A stretch of 64,000 nucleotides of DNA from Alphaproteobacteria bacterium HGW-Alphaproteobacteria-18 (GCA_002841155.1 PHEH01000014.1:1-64000), one strand, 5' to 3'. Shown: positions 1 through 9,191, numbered from the stretch's first letter. The notes: a model not told the origin generated them from the sequence alone. Program-made: numbers and translations.

Positions 1-339
1 GCAAACGCTTGTCCCTCGAAGCCCCCGCAAGCGGGGGAGGAGATCCGTGCCGGATAGAGGGGTTTTGGAGTCCTCCTGGAAAACGCCAACCATGTTTGGA
101 GGCAGGGCGCTTTCCCAGACCGGGTCGTCCCAGCTTGGCTTTACGGCTTCGGGTTTGCGATAGGTGGTGACCTTGTCGCCGATCTGGACGGTGTAGAGAT
201 TGCCCCAGCGGGTGACGGCGACGAGGAGGGGGCGGTGAGATTGTTTCTGCCAGCTCGTGAACCATTGCAGCTGAAGCCAGAGCCAGCCCCAGAAGAGGGG
301 GTGGACGTAGGCATACATGCGGGCGTGTTCGGGCGACAT
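1..339 (-). CDS. Hypothetical protein, 5' part only (runs off the left edge)
   Basis: An open frame starts at ATG 337-339 on the minus strand, with GGAGG a few bases upstream, and stays open for 113 codons to base 1, so the C-terminus is missing. The visible N-terminus is rich in Trp and aromatic residues (HPLFWGWLWLQLQWF, about residues 14-28), then has a more ordinary globular stretch (LLVAVTRWGNLYTVQIGDK). I do not recognise a family. The aromatic block followed by a short beta-like segment weakly resembles the N-terminus of the small frame at 51245, so the two may be distant relatives; this is a by-eye impression. The last visible codons read through a small GC palindrome at 22-39 (CCCCCGC-AA-GCGGGGG), so the C-terminal part may be repeat-derived or the frame may already be decaying. 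Confidence 0.5.
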   Translation of the reverse strand, partial: MSPEHARMYAYVHPLFWGWLWLQLQWFTSWQKQSHRPLLVAVTRWGNLYTVQIGDKVTTYRKPEAVKPSWDDPVWESALPPNMVGVFQEDSKTPLSGTDLLPRLRGLRGTSVC

Positions 340-465
340 GGGAGGATAATACCTCCGTTCCCGGAGGGGGTGGATGAGATTTCTGGAAATCGCGGATTTG
401 CTGCAGGTTTGGGGGGAATAATGGTGGATAGGGTGAGTTATTAGCTGAGAGGGCCCCCACCCTAT

Positions 466-577
466 CCCTCCCCATAGCCATGGGGAGGGGACCTGTTGTG
501 TGCGGGGAGAGCTGAGGTTTCGACAGAGAGCGACCTGCCCCCTCCCCATGGCTATGGGGAGGGTTGGGGTGGGGCAC
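466..577. repeat. Pair of inverted GC-rich palindromic elements
   Basis: Two copies of a palindrome with arms CCCTCCCCAT / ATGGGGAGGG lie at 466-489 and 540-563. The central tetranucleotide is AGCC in the first and GGCT in the second, so the copies face opposite ways. The second continues into TTGGGGTGGGGCAC (564-577), which is also found at 51089-51102 beside a third copy. They sit in the 345-bp gene-free stretch 340-684 between the truncated left gene and the transglycosylase gene. They look like dispersed REP-type intergenic elements. Apart from these and the tandem array that follows, I see nothing coding in this gap. Confidence 0.75.
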
Positions 578-590
578 GGTGAGGTCAGAT

Positions 591-680
591 CAGGACAGAT
601 CAGGACAGATCAGGACAGATCAGGACAGATCAGGACAGTTTGGGACAATCTCGGACAAACCCGGACAAACCGGGACACTT
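591..680. repeat. GGACA tandem array with exact 10-bp period
   Basis: GGACA occurs at 593, 603, 613, 623, 633, 643, 653, 663 and 673, nine units spaced by exactly 10 bp. The first five are near-identical (unit GATCAGGACA) and the last four are degenerate (for example TTTGGGACAA, CTCGGACAAA). The array ends 5 bp before the stop codon of the transglycosylase gene, which is read toward it. A 10-bp spacing puts every GGACA on the same face of the helix. A related five-unit array in the opposite orientation lies inside rnhB (49101-49154). Confidence 0.85.
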
Positions 681-684
681 CCGG

Positions 685-2889
685 TCAGCGGCGGCCGCGT
701 TTCAGATCTTCGGTGATCTGGATGTCGGCTTCTTCGCCGGTGATGCGGTGGCGGTAGACCTGGATGTTTTCCAGGACGCGCTGGATGTAGTTGCGGGTTT
801 CGGAGAAGGGGACGAACTCGACCCAGTCGACGGGGTCGATCTGGCCGGTGCGGGGGTCGCCATAGTCGCGGACCCACTGGCTGGGGCGGGAGGGGCCGGC
901 ATTGTAGGCCGCCGCCGTCATGATGTAGCTGCCGCCGAACTGTTTGAGCAGGGTGTCGAGGTGGAGGCCGCCGAGCGTCATGTTGTAGGCGGGGTCGGTT
1001 GTCAGCCAGGACTGCTCATAGGGCATGCCGCGCAGGCGGGCTTCGGCGCGCGCGGTGGAGGGCATGAACTGCATCAGGCCGAGGGCGCCGACGGGGCTGC
1101 GGGCGTTGGGGTTGAACTCGCTCTCCTGACGCGTGATGGCGAGGATGAAGGCGCGCTCGACTTCCGGCTGGCGCGAGAGGGGATGCATCAGCACCGGATA
1201 GGCCGCTTCGGGCGCCATAACGCCCTTGAAGAGGCCGGCCTTGCCGGCGCGCACGGCGGTATCGGGCTGGTTATACTGGTGATTGAGCTCTGCCAGCAGT
1301 TCGAACTCCGCTGGGGTGGAGAGGACGTCATCGAGATGGTGGGAGAAGGTGCGGTAGAGGCCCATCTCACCGGTGGCGCCGATGAGGCGGAGGGCGCGGA
1401 CCATCGGATTGGCATCGAAGGCGGCGAGTTCTTCCGGGGCCGGAACAATCGGCGGGCCGAAATTGATCTTCCGGTCGCCGAGGCGCTCGGCCGAGAGCTG
1501 GCCGTAATAGGTGTATTTATGTGTGGCCGCAGAGGCATAGGCGAGGGCGGCCTGGTCTGACTGGCCGAGCGCATCGCGGGCGCGGCCGGTCCAGTACTGG
1601 CCGCGTGTGAGGCTGACGGGCGCGCCGACGCCATTGGTCATCGTCTCGAAATGTTTCAGGCCGCGCGGGGCGTCGCCATTCAGGCGCAGGGCAATCCAGC
1701 CGGCCAGCCATTCGGCCTCGGCAAAGTCTGAGCCGCTGCTCATGCCATGCGGGGCGGTGAGATTATAGGCGCGCGAATAGTTGCGGGCCTTGAGATCACT
1801 GCGCACGGCGATGGCGCGCTCGCGCCAGAGACGGCCGCGCCCGGCGGCGGGCACGTCCTTGCCATTGATCTGGGTGAGGAGCGGGGCCACCGAATCTTCC
1901 ATATTCTTGGCGCGGCGCCAGTTGGCGCGCTCATAGAGAAGGCCGGGATGGTTTTGCAGATTGGCCGGCACAGCCTGAACGGCGGCATCGACATTGCGGG
2001 CGCGCTGGGCGAGGGCGATGCGGGCATCCACCAGGGCGCGATAGTCCGCCGTGAGCTGAGGCTTGAGGGCCTGGGCATCCGTGCGCTGTCCGGTCCAGAG
2101 GAGGAAGTCGACGCGGGCACGGTGGTCGTCCTGGCTCAGCGACTGGCCCCAGCCAGCCAGCACCGTGCGCTGGACGCTCGATTCCAGCGTGTTGCTCCGC
2201 CAGACATCGCGGATCACGTCCTGGGCCTTTGCCGTCTGGCCTGTCTGGCGCAGGGCATTGGCGAGGGCGACCTTGCCGGCGCCGGTGATCGGGCCGGATT
2301 CTTCCAGCCATTTCACGCGGGCCTCGGCGGTGAGGTTGCTGTCGCCGATGATCTCTTCGGCGCGGCGGCGCATCCGGTCGGTCAGCGGCCAGGTGGAGAG
2401 GGTGGTGAGGGCGTAGTTGAGTTCGTCAAAGGTGGTGCCGGGCACGCCGTCGGAAGCGCGTTTCCAGAGGATCATGTCGCGCACGGCCGGGTCGGTGGTG
2501 TCGTACTGGATGCGGGTGACTTCGCTCCAGGCGCCGCGCTCGATGGCGGCAAGGGCGGCTTTGAGCTGGGCGACGCTGGCGGCGTTGACGGGCTGGGCGG
2601 CGAGGGTGCGGGGGGCCGCGGAGGGGAATTGCGGGCCGGTGGCAGCGGGGGCTGCGACAGGCGTGGCGCCCGGCTGGGCGGGGGCGGCGCCGGGCAGGAT
2701 GACGCCGGGGGTGAGCGCGCGCAGGACGGGGGCGGGCGTGGTTTCCGAAACCTGAACAGGCGCGGGCGCCGAAGATTGCGGCGGGGCGTCAGCGCGCGGC
2801 TTCAGGCTGGGCGATTCGGGCCGCGAGGCGGCCGAAGTGCCGGTAATCAGGAAAGAAATCGCCACAAAAACAGCGGAAATCCGGAACAT
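685..2889 (-). CDS. slt: Soluble lytic murein transglycosylase
   Basis: This 734-residue exported enzyme should cleave the MurNAc-GlcNAc bond of peptidoglycan with formation of a 1,6-anhydro product. The first ~20 residues form a signal peptide ([17 protein letters not shown]), followed by a Pro/Ala-rich linker to about residue 110. A long helical superhelix of the Slt70 type comes next, and the catalytic domain spans about residues 575-700. In that domain [10 protein letters not shown] contains the catalytic Glu (about residue 589), followed by [13 protein letters not shown] and AAYNAGP, the usual SLT signatures. The start is ATG at 2887-2889. It is divergent from dapA, with about 100 bp between the two starts. 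The family call is firm; the gene symbol is given by analogy to Slt70. Confidence 0.92.
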   Translation of the reverse strand: MFRISAVFVAISFLITGTSAASRPESPSLKPRADAPPQSSAPAPVQVSETTPAPVLRALTPGVILPGAAPAQPGATPVAAPAATGPQFPSAAPRTLAAQPVNAASVAQLKAALAAIERGAWSEVTRIQYDTTDPAVRDMILWKRASDGVPGTTFDELNYALTTLSTWPLTDRMRRRAEEIIGDSNLTAEARVKWLEESGPITGAGKVALANALRQTGQTAKAQDVIRDVWRSNTLESSVQRTVLAGWGQSLSQDDHRARVDFLLWTGQRTDAQALKPQLTADYRALVDARIALAQRARNVDAAVQAVPANLQNHPGLLYERANWRRAKNMEDSVAPLLTQINGKDVPAAGRGRLWRERAIAVRSDLKARNYSRAYNLTAPHGMSSGSDFAEAEWLAGWIALRLNGDAPRGLKHFETMTNGVGAPVSLTRGQYWTGRARDALGQSDQAALAYASAATHKYTYYGQLSAERLGDRKINFGPPIVPAPEELAAFDANPMVRALRLIGATGEMGLYRTFSHHLDDVLSTPAEFELLAELNHQYNQPDTAVRAGKAGLFKGVMAPEAAYPVLMHPLSRQPEVERAFILAITRQESEFNPNARSPVGALGLMQFMPSTARAEARLRGMPYEQSWLTTDPAYNMTLGGLHLDTLLKQFGGSYIMTAAAYNAGPSRPSQWVRDYGDPRTGQIDPVDWVEFVPFSETRNYIQRVLENIQVYRHRITGEEADIQITEDLKRGRR

Positions 2890-2991
2890 GGTATGGCCTA
2901 CCCAAGTTTATTTCTGCGCCAAAGCGTGACAAGTCAGCTCTCTGAGCCTAGCACGCAATCCCAACCAATCCCTGAACACGGCCACGTTAAA

Positions 2992-3873
2992 ATGTTTCAC
3001 GGCTCAATCCCAGCCCTTGTAACACCCTTCAAGAATGGCGCCGTCGACGAAGCGGCGTTTGCAGCCCTCGTGGAGCGCCAGATCGCAGGCGGATCGGCGG
3101 GCCTTGTGCCGGTCGGAACGACGGGGGAAACCTCGACGCTGTCGACGGAGGAGCACAAGCGCGTTGTCTCGCTTTGTGTAGAGGTGGCTGCAGGGCGCGT
3201 GCCGGTGATCGCGGGGGCGGGATCCAATTCCACCGATGAGGCGATCGACCTTGTGGCCCATGCCAAGGCCGCCGGCGCGGACGCGGCGCTGGTCGTCTGC
3301 CCGTATTATAATAATCCCAATCAGGATGGCCTTTTCGAACACTTTCGCGCGATCAATGACGCGGTTGCCCTGCCGGTGGTGCTTTATAACGTGCCGAGCC
3401 GGACGGTGGTGGACCTGAAGCCGGAAACGGTGGCGCGTCTGGCGCGGCTACCCAATATCGTCGGCATCAAGGATGCGACCGGGGATATGGACCGGGTGAG
3501 CTGGCATTCGGCGCTGATCGGGGACGCCGAGCAGTTCGTGCTGCTGTCGGGCGATGACCCGTCGGCGCTCGGCTTTCTGGCGATGGGCGGGGCGGGGTGT
3601 ATCTCCGTGACCGCGAATGTGGCGCCGGAGCTCTGCGCGGCCATGCATCTGGCGTTTCAGGACGGGGACCTTGAAAGCGCGCGCGCGATCGAGCGGCGAC
3701 TGATCACCCTGCACCGGGCAATGTTCTGCTCGCCCTCGCCGGGGCCGGCGAAATATGCGCTCTCGCGGCTGGGGCTGTGCGCGCCGGACGTGCGCCTGCC
3801 GCTGACCGGGCCGGATGCCTCTGCGCGCGAGCAGATTGATGTGGCCATGGCGCTGGCCGGTCTTAATCCCTAG
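2992..3873 (+). CDS. dapA: 4-hydroxy-tetrahydrodipicolinate synthase
   Basis: DapA condenses pyruvate with aspartate semialdehyde in the first committed step of lysine and diaminopimelate synthesis in the cytoplasm. The 293-residue product has the usual length. Visible signatures are [10 protein letters not shown] (residues 41-50, the Thr-Thr pair of the active site), YYNNPNQDG, the catalytic Tyr in VLYNVPSRT (Tyr132) and the Schiff-base Lys in GIKDATGD (Lys160). The frame is open far upstream, but the family start is ATG at 2992 ([13 protein letters not shown]), just after the divergent slt gene. It is followed 9 bp later by smpB, a common alphaproteobacterial neighbour, so the two are probably co-transcribed. 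Confidence 0.96.
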   Translation: MFHGSIPALVTPFKNGAVDEAAFAALVERQIAGGSAGLVPVGTTGETSTLSTEEHKRVVSLCVEVAAGRVPVIAGAGSNSTDEAIDLVAHAKAAGADAALVVCPYYNNPNQDGLFEHFRAINDAVALPVVLYNVPSRTVVDLKPETVARLARLPNIVGIKDATGDMDRVSWHSALIGDAEQFVLLSGDDPSALGFLAMGGAGCISVTANVAPELCAAMHLAFQDGDLESARAIERRLITLHRAMFCSPSPGPAKYALSRLGLCAPDVRLPLTGPDASAREQIDVAMALAGLNP

Positions 3874-3882
3874 ATAGCCCTG

Positions 3883-4368
3883 ATGGCAGTCAAGAAGAAC
3901 GAACAGATCAAGGGACGCACCGACGGGCTGGTGGCGGAAAACCGCCGCTCCCGGCGTGAGTATTCCGTGGAGGATACGCTGGAGGCCGGCATCATGCTGG
4001 TCGGCTCGGAAGTGAAATCGCTGCGCGAGGGGCGGGCCAACATTGCCGAGTCCTATGCCTCGGTGGAACAGGGCGAGCTGTGGCTGATCAATGCCGAGAT
4101 CCAGACCTATGGCGGGGCCAACCGCTTCAACCATGAGCCGCGCCGCAAGCGTAAGCTGCTGGTCTCCAAGCGGCAGCTCTCGAAACTCAGCCAGGAAGTG
4201 GAGCGGGCGGGGCGCACGATTGTGCCGCTGAAGCTTTACTTCAACGACAAGGGCCGGGCGAAACTGCTGATCGGCGTCGCCACCGGCCGCAAGGCGCATG
4301 ACAAGCGCGAGCATGAAGCCAAACGCGACTGGGCGCGGGATAAGGCGCGGATCATGAAGGCGGGGTGA
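3883..4368 (+). CDS. smpB: SsrA-binding protein SmpB
   Basis: SmpB binds tmRNA and brings it to stalled ribosomes for trans-translation. The 161-residue product carries the family pattern: [20 protein letters not shown] near the N-terminus, [16 protein letters not shown], and the lysine-rich C-terminal tail with [14 protein letters not shown]. The tail ends in RIMKAG, as expected for the part that enters the decoding site. The gene follows dapA by 9 bp and probably shares its transcript. It converges on the P450 gene, whose stop lies 4 bp away. Confidence 0.97.
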   Translation: MAVKKNEQIKGRTDGLVAENRRSRREYSVEDTLEAGIMLVGSEVKSLREGRANIAESYASVEQGELWLINAEIQTYGGANRFNHEPRRKRKLLVSKRQLSKLSQEVERAGRTIVPLKLYFNDKGRAKLLIGVATGRKAHDKREHEAKRDWARDKARIMKAG

Positions 4369-4372
4369 GCCG

Positions 4373-5650
4373 TCAGGCCGCCTGCCCTTCATCCACCTTC
4401 AACCGCATGTGCTGAAGCTGGCTCATGGCGTGATTGCCGAGCCAGTCATAAGGGCCTTCGGTGAAGGATAGGCGCAGGCCGCGCGCCGCGACTTCTTCCA
4501 ACAGCAGGCGAATGAGCATCAGCGCGACGTGGCGGCCGGGGCAGATATGCGCGCCGCCGCCGAAGGTGGTGATGCCGCGATGGTCGCGGTCGAGCCGGAA
4601 GGTCTGGGGCTCGGGGAAAACCGCGGGATCATGATTGCCGGCGGCCCAGAGCATGAGCACCTGCGTGCCTTTGGGAATGTGGATGCCGGCATAGTCGAGA
4701 TCGCTTAGCATGTAGCGCCTCAGGAAGAGGACGGGCGGTTCCAGCCGCAGCGCTTCCATGATGGCGGCGGGGAGCTTTTCCGGCGCGGCAAGAACCTCCG
4801 TGAACGTATCAGGTTGTTGCAGGAGGGCGAAGAGGGTGTTGACTGCGCCGATGGCGGCGGTGTGAAAACCATCCACGAGATTGCCCGCGAGCAGTTTGCC
4901 CACATTAGGCGGAACGATGCCCGCTTCATCGGGATCGTCCTGCGCCTCGATCTTTGCAAGGTCTGCGGCCAACTCGGTGACGAAGGGATGCGTGCCGGCG
5001 GCAAGGCTGCGCAGGGCGGCGGTTTCGACCAGGCGGCCATAGGCGGCGGTTGCGGTATCGGCGAGGTGGAGATCTTCCCGGGTCATCTGGATAAGGAACA
5101 TCGCCGTCATGTCGCGCACGGCATTGCCGGCCTCGGCCATTTCCTTTTCTGTCATGCCGATGAGGGCGCCCCAGAAGCGGGCGGTTAGGCGCTCGGCGAT
5201 GTCTTCCACAAGGTCGATTTCGTTACGGTCTTTTATACCATTGAGCAAATCCTGAACGGCCTCGCGCGCGACGGGCTCCAGCAGGGCGGCCTGTTTGGGG
5301 CTGAGCTGGCGCAGCAGGGTGAGGCGCACCGGCATATGGATCGGCGGGTTTGCAGTGAACACCTGATGGGAGATGACGCCGCCGATGCCTCCGCCCGGCG
5401 GGAGTGGCGCGCCGGGGGAAAGCAGGTGGAGGCCGGGAAACATGACGCCGGGTGGTAGAGCGCCGACTTCGGGCAGCGCGCCGAACGCGCGCAGATCGCC
5501 ATGGCGGAAGACGACCAGTTCGCCCGCCTCAGTGCGCAGGAGGCGGTGGGTGTCATCGGCAAAGACGCGGGCGCAGAAGGCGCGGAAACTGTCGCGGCCC
5601 CCGGTGAAGCCGAGGGATTCCAGGCAGGTGAGCGATGCAATGTCCGGCAT
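4373..5650 (-). CDS. Cytochrome P450 with atypical I-helix
   Basis: This soluble heme-thiolate enzyme of 425 residues has the heme loop FGGGAHICPGRH with the Cys ligand at about residue 370 and the K-helix ExxR in EALRLEPP. In the I-helix the sequence is LLAGNLVDGFHTAAIG: the AG is there, but Leu-Val occupies the place of the usual acidic residue and Thr that help proton delivery and O2 cleavage. A shifted Thr (FHT) might substitute. The start is ATG 5648-5650, chosen because AGGAAGG lies about 10 bp upstream; a 24-residue upstream extension to 5722 is possible but lacks support. The substrate is unknown. It lies downstream of, and on the same strand as, the alcohol dehydrogenase, ACAD and kinase genes. 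Confidence 0.9.
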   Translation of the reverse strand: MPDIASLTCLESLGFTGGRDSFRAFCARVFADDTHRLLRTEAGELVVFRHGDLRAFGALPEVGALPPGVMFPGLHLLSPGAPLPPGGGIGGVISHQVFTANPPIHMPVRLTLLRQLSPKQAALLEPVAREAVQDLLNGIKDRNEIDLVEDIAERLTARFWGALIGMTEKEMAEAGNAVRDMTAMFLIQMTREDLHLADTATAAYGRLVETAALRSLAAGTHPFVTELAADLAKIEAQDDPDEAGIVPPNVGKLLAGNLVDGFHTAAIGAVNTLFALLQQPDTFTEVLAAPEKLPAAIMEALRLEPPVLFLRRYMLSDLDYAGIHIPKGTQVLMLWAAGNHDPAVFPEPQTFRLDRDHRGITTFGGGAHICPGRHVALMLIRLLLEEVAARGLRLSFTEGPYDWLGNHAMSQLQHMRLKVDEGQAA

Positions 5651-5741
5651 GGGCGCGGCCCCTTCCTGTTCGATAGCTATCACTACTGAACATGAAGGGG
5701 CCAGTCTGGCAATATCTGGCAAGATTTTGTTGGCGCCGGGA

Positions 5742-6785
5742 TCAGAGCGTCAGATCAAACACCATCTTCATGGCGCCGTCGGTGCGTTTGTCGAAGATGT
5801 CGTAGGCGCGGGCGCCGTCTGACAGCGGAAGCGTGTGGGTGATGTATTTCTCGGGCTTGAGGCGGCCGGACTGGATGAGGGGGATGAGCTGCGGCCATTC
5901 CTCGGGCACCGAACATGTCCCGATACGGAAGGTGATGCCCATGGCGAAGGCCTTGGCCATGGGGAAATCGAAGCTGCGATCCTGGTTGACGCCGATGACG
6001 GACACTGTGCCCCGGCGCCCGGTGAGGCCGAGGCTTGCCTTGATGGTGGCGCTGTGGCCGACCGCTTCGATGACGCTGTCGCACATGCGCCCGTTTGTGG
6101 CCTCCTGGATGATCGCGCGGGCGTCTTGCGGGTCTGGTGTTTCAAGGCCGATGGCGCGGCCGGCGGCGCGGCGCTCTTCGACGAGATCAATGCCGAAGAC
6201 GCGCGCGGCGCCCATGATGAAGGCCGCCTCGGCGGCGAGAAGGCCGATGGGGCCAAGGCCGACGACAGCGACCGTGGCGCCGCGCTGGATATCGGCATTA
6301 CGCGCGCCGAACCAGGCGGTGGCGAGCGCGTCGGTCATCATCAGGGCCTGATCGAGGCTGACACCGTCCGGGATTTTCTGGGCGTTGAAATCAGCGGCGG
6401 GGACACGGACGGCCTCGGCCTGGCACCCCTGGAGCTTAGCCGAGAGGCCGTAGCAGCCGGCCGCGTTATGCTCACACCTGTTGACGACACCGGCGAGGCA
6501 GGCGCGGCATTCCCCGCACCCGACGGCGGCGGAGATCATCACCTTGTCGCCGACTTTCAGCTGGTGAACGCCCCGGCCGATTTCCACGACCTCGCCGACC
6601 GCTTCATGCCCGACGCAATAGCCGGTATCCTCCGAAAAGGTTTCGCCGTGATAGATGTGCAGGTCGCTGCCGCAGATGGCGCATTTGTCGACCTTGATGA
6701 TCGCGTCACGCGGATCGTGCAGCTCGGGGTCTTTCATGGTCTCATAGGCGATGTCGCGCGGGCCGCGATAGACGAGGGCTTTCAT
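5742..6785 (-). CDS. Zinc-dependent alcohol dehydrogenase (MDR family)
   Basis: This 347-residue medium-chain dehydrogenase should oxidise an alcohol or polyol with NAD(P). Catalytic zinc ligands are visible in AICGSDLH (Cys38) and GHEAVGEV (His60-Glu61). The structural zinc cysteines lie in GCGECRACLAGVVNRC (Cys90, 93, 96, 104). The nucleotide-binding motif is VVGLGPIGLLA, about residues 173-183. The C-terminal half keeps the Rossmann fold with FGIDLVEERRAAGRAIG. The start is ATG at 6783-6785. It is 25 bp downstream of an ACAD gene on the same strand and so probably belongs to the same unit, where it could act on an alcohol made during chain degradation. The specific substrate cannot be read from the sequence. 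Confidence 0.93.
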   Translation of the reverse strand: MKALVYRGPRDIAYETMKDPELHDPRDAIIKVDKCAICGSDLHIYHGETFSEDTGYCVGHEAVGEVVEIGRGVHQLKVGDKVMISAAVGCGECRACLAGVVNRCEHNAAGCYGLSAKLQGCQAEAVRVPAADFNAQKIPDGVSLDQALMMTDALATAWFGARNADIQRGATVAVVGLGPIGLLAAEAAFIMGAARVFGIDLVEERRAAGRAIGLETPDPQDARAIIQEATNGRMCDSVIEAVGHSATIKASLGLTGRRGTVSVIGVNQDRSFDFPMAKAFAMGITFRIGTCSVPEEWPQLIPLIQSGRLKPEKYITHTLPLSDGARAYDIFDKRTDGAMKMVFDLTL

Positions 6786-6810
6786 GGATTATTCTCCTGG
6801 GGCGGACGGA

Positions 6811-8037
6811 TCAGCGAACCGGAAGCGCGTTGTATTCCTGGATTTTCAGCTTGCCGAGCTGGGACATGTGGACTTCGTCCGGGCCGTCGGCGATGCGCAG
6901 GAAGCGGTTCAGCGTGAAGAAGCTGGCGATGGGGGTGTCGTCGCTGACGCCCATGCCGCCATGCGCCTGGATGGCACGGTCGCACACAGTCTGGGCCATC
7001 TGGGGCGCGATGACCTTGATGGCGGCGATGAGATCCTTGGCGACCTTGTTGCCGTGACGGTCCATCGCGTCGGCGGCTTTCAGGGTGAGCAGGCGGGCCA
7101 TCTCGATTTCGCAGAAGCTTTTGGCCACATCCTGACGGATGGAGCTCTGGTCTGAAATCTTCTTGCCGAAGGCAACGCGATTTTCGACGCGGCGGGACAT
7201 GATCTCCAGCGCGCGCTGGGCCTGGCCGATGGAGCGCATGCAGTGGTGGATGCGGCCCGGTCCAAGGCGGCCCTGCGCGATTTCAAAGCCGCGGCCTTCG
7301 CCGAGGATGAGGTTTTCCTTCGGGACACGGACATTTTCAAATCGCAGCTCGCATTCGCCGCCCGGGGAGTTGTGGGAGCCAAAGACCGTCTGATTCCGGA
7401 CAATGGTGATGCCCGGCGTACCCGGCTCAACCAGGATCTGCGAGTGTTGCAGGTGGCGGGGATTGTCCAGCAGGGTCTTGCCCATGACGATCCAGATCTT
7501 GCAGTTGGGGTTCATCGCGCCCGAGATCCACCATTTGCGGCCGTTGAGGACGTAATCATCGCCATCCGGAAGGATGGTGAGCTCCAGATTGGTGGCGTCA
7601 GAGGAGGCAACCTGCGGCTCGGTCATGACGTAGGCGGAGCGGATGGTGCCTTCGAGCAGGGGCTTCAGCCAACGCTCCTGCTGGGCCGGGGAACCGAATT
7701 TGGCGAGGACTTCCATGTTTCCGGTGTCGGGCGCCGAGCAGTTGAAGAATTCCGACGAATGGGGCACGCGGCCCATGATCTCGGCGAGCGGGGCATATTC
7801 CAGATTGGTGAGGCCGGGGCTGAACTCGCCATATTCATGCGGCAGGAAGAGGTTCCAGAGGCCCTCAGCCCTGGCGTGATCCTTGATCTTGTCGAGGCCC
7901 GGCCAGCGCTTCCAGAGATTTGCCGGATCATGGTTCCAGTCATAATGGTCCTGCTCGGTCGGGTAGACATGCGTGTCGAAGAAGGCTTCGAGGCGGGCGA
8001 TCAGATCTTGCGTTTTGGGGCTGTGGTCGAACTGCAT
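6811..8037 (-). CDS. Acyl-CoA dehydrogenase, ACAD11-like
   Basis: This 408-residue flavoprotein should introduce an alpha-beta double bond into an acyl-CoA. Family signatures are [27 protein letters not shown] and [29 protein letters not shown] stretch follows, and the C-terminal block is QAHGGMGVSDDTP with [13 protein letters not shown]. The GRIHHCMR and ADGPDEVH patterns match the ACAD10/ACAD11 branch as I know it rather than the short-chain enzymes with YEGT. By eye, the Asp of ADG takes the place of the usual catalytic Glu. The neighbouring APH-type kinase (8080-9111) strengthens the ACAD10/11 comparison, because those eukaryotic proteins fuse both domains. Start ATG at 8035-8037. Confidence 0.95.
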   Translation of the reverse strand: MQFDHSPKTQDLIARLEAFFDTHVYPTEQDHYDWNHDPANLWKRWPGLDKIKDHARAEGLWNLFLPHEYGEFSPGLTNLEYAPLAEIMGRVPHSSEFFNCSAPDTGNMEVLAKFGSPAQQERWLKPLLEGTIRSAYVMTEPQVASSDATNLELTILPDGDDYVLNGRKWWISGAMNPNCKIWIVMGKTLLDNPRHLQHSQILVEPGTPGITIVRNQTVFGSHNSPGGECELRFENVRVPKENLILGEGRGFEIAQGRLGPGRIHHCMRSIGQAQRALEIMSRRVENRVAFGKKISDQSSIRQDVAKSFCEIEMARLLTLKAADAMDRHGNKVAKDLIAAIKVIAPQMAQTVCDRAIQAHGGMGVSDDTPIASFFTLNRFLRIADGPDEVHMSQLGKLKIQEYNALPVR

Positions 8038-8079
8038 GGGAGTGTTCCTGTTATTATGTGTGAGTGTTTTGAGCGGGGC

Positions 8080-9111
8080 TCAGCTGATCCAGCGCAGGGC
8101 GCGTTCGAGCAGCCAGATGGTGCGGCGGTGAAGATCGTCGCCGGTGGCCTTGGGCGCCTTGCCGGCGCAGGCGCGCGCATAGGTGCCTTCCAGGATGATG
8201 CCGAGCTTGTAGCAGGCCAGGACGCTGTACCAGTGGAGGCCGGAGAGATCGCGGGTGGTCTGTCTGGCGTAATGCGCAATCAGCTCGTCGGCTGACGGAA
8301 ACCCCTCCCAGGGCTGAACGGCGACGGTGCCCGCGCTGGATCTGTCGGATGTGTCCGGCCAGGTGGCGAGCAGCCAGCCGAGATCGAGCAGCGGGTCTCC
8401 GATGGTGGTCAGTTCCCAGTCCACGATGGCGGCGAGGCGCGGGGCATCGAAGCGGAACATCACATTGGCGAGGTGATAATCGCCATGCAGGATGCCGGGC
8501 TGGAAGCTCCGGGGACGGTTGGTGTCGAGCCAGTCGCCGATCCGGTTGATGCCGGGGAGGTCCTTGCGGCCGTCCCATTCGGGGATTTCGCTATAGCTCT
8601 CCAGCTGGGCTTTCCAGCGGCCGACCTGGCGCTCGAGATAATTGTCGACCTTGCCGAGGCCTTCGAGGCCAAGGGCGATGTAATCCTGCGCGCCGAGCGC
8701 GGCGATACCATCAACCAGGGAGAGCCCCATCTGGTGGCGCAGGTCCGGCGAGGACGCGAAGGGCTCGGGCAGGCCTGTGGTGGCGTTATAGCCGTCGATG
8801 GGCTCCATCAGATAGAAGGCAGCGCCGAGGACTGTTTCGTCCGGGCACGCGGCAATCAGGCCGGGATGGGGCACGTTGGTGCCCTTCAGGGCAGCGAGCA
8901 TGCGCGCCTCGCGGCGCATGGTCTCGTTGGAATTGGCGCGCAGCACCGGGGGCGGGCGGCGCAGCACATAGGCGCGGCCAGACCGGGTGAATTTCAGCAG
9001 GATGTTCTGCGTGCCCCCGGCGAGGAGGGCGGCATCCGTGATGGGCCCTTCGCCGAGGCGCTGTGTGTCCATCCAGGCGGCGAGGGCGTCGAGATCTACA
9101 GGTTGGCTCAA
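8080..9111 (-). CDS. APH-type kinase, ACAD10/11 kinase-domain-like
   Basis: This 343-residue cytoplasmic phosphotransferase has the aminoglycoside-phosphotransferase fold. The N-lobe contains LAGGTQNILLKF (~30-41), the catalytic loop is ILHGDYHLANVMF (Asp211), and the metal-binding Asp is in IVDWELTTIGDP (Asp231), with LGWLLATW after it. The arrangement DWELTTIGDPLLDLGW is typical of the kinase domain of ACAD10/11-like proteins. I infer that it phosphorylates a hydroxyacyl-CoA for the adjacent dehydrogenase. The start is taken as TTG at 9109-9111, because GGGAGG sits a few bases upstream and homology begins there; an upstream in-frame start at 9186 would run into the divergent TetR gene's promoter. 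It probably heads the operon 8080 to 4373. Confidence 0.88.
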   Translation of the reverse strand: MSQPVDLDALAAWMDTQRLGEGPITDAALLAGGTQNILLKFTRSGRAYVLRRPPPVLRANSNETMRREARMLAALKGTNVPHPGLIAACPDETVLGAAFYLMEPIDGYNATTGLPEPFASSPDLRHQMGLSLVDGIAALGAQDYIALGLEGLGKVDNYLERQVGRWKAQLESYSEIPEWDGRKDLPGINRIGDWLDTNRPRSFQPGILHGDYHLANVMFRFDAPRLAAIVDWELTTIGDPLLDLGWLLATWPDTSDRSSAGTVAVQPWEGFPSADELIAHYARQTTRDLSGLHWYSVLACYKLGIILEGTYARACAGKAPKATGDDLHRRTIWLLERALRWIS

Positions 9112-9191
9112 TTTTCCCTCCCCGGGACATTCTTTTAAATCAATTGGATAATATGGTTGACTGAAACGCTGGCATTTTGCAAGCATGCCGT

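Noticed and set aside
591..680. CRISPR array
   Set aside because: The units are 10 bp with no spacers of 26-40 bp and no cas genes nearby.
1747..2991. Upstream extension of the dapA frame
   Set aside because: It runs antisense through slt and has no family similarity. The dapA start at 2992 matches the family N-terminus.
5651..5722. Longer P450 start
   Set aside because: The extra 24 residues lack a Shine-Dalgarno sequence, whereas AGGAAGG precedes the ATG at 5650.
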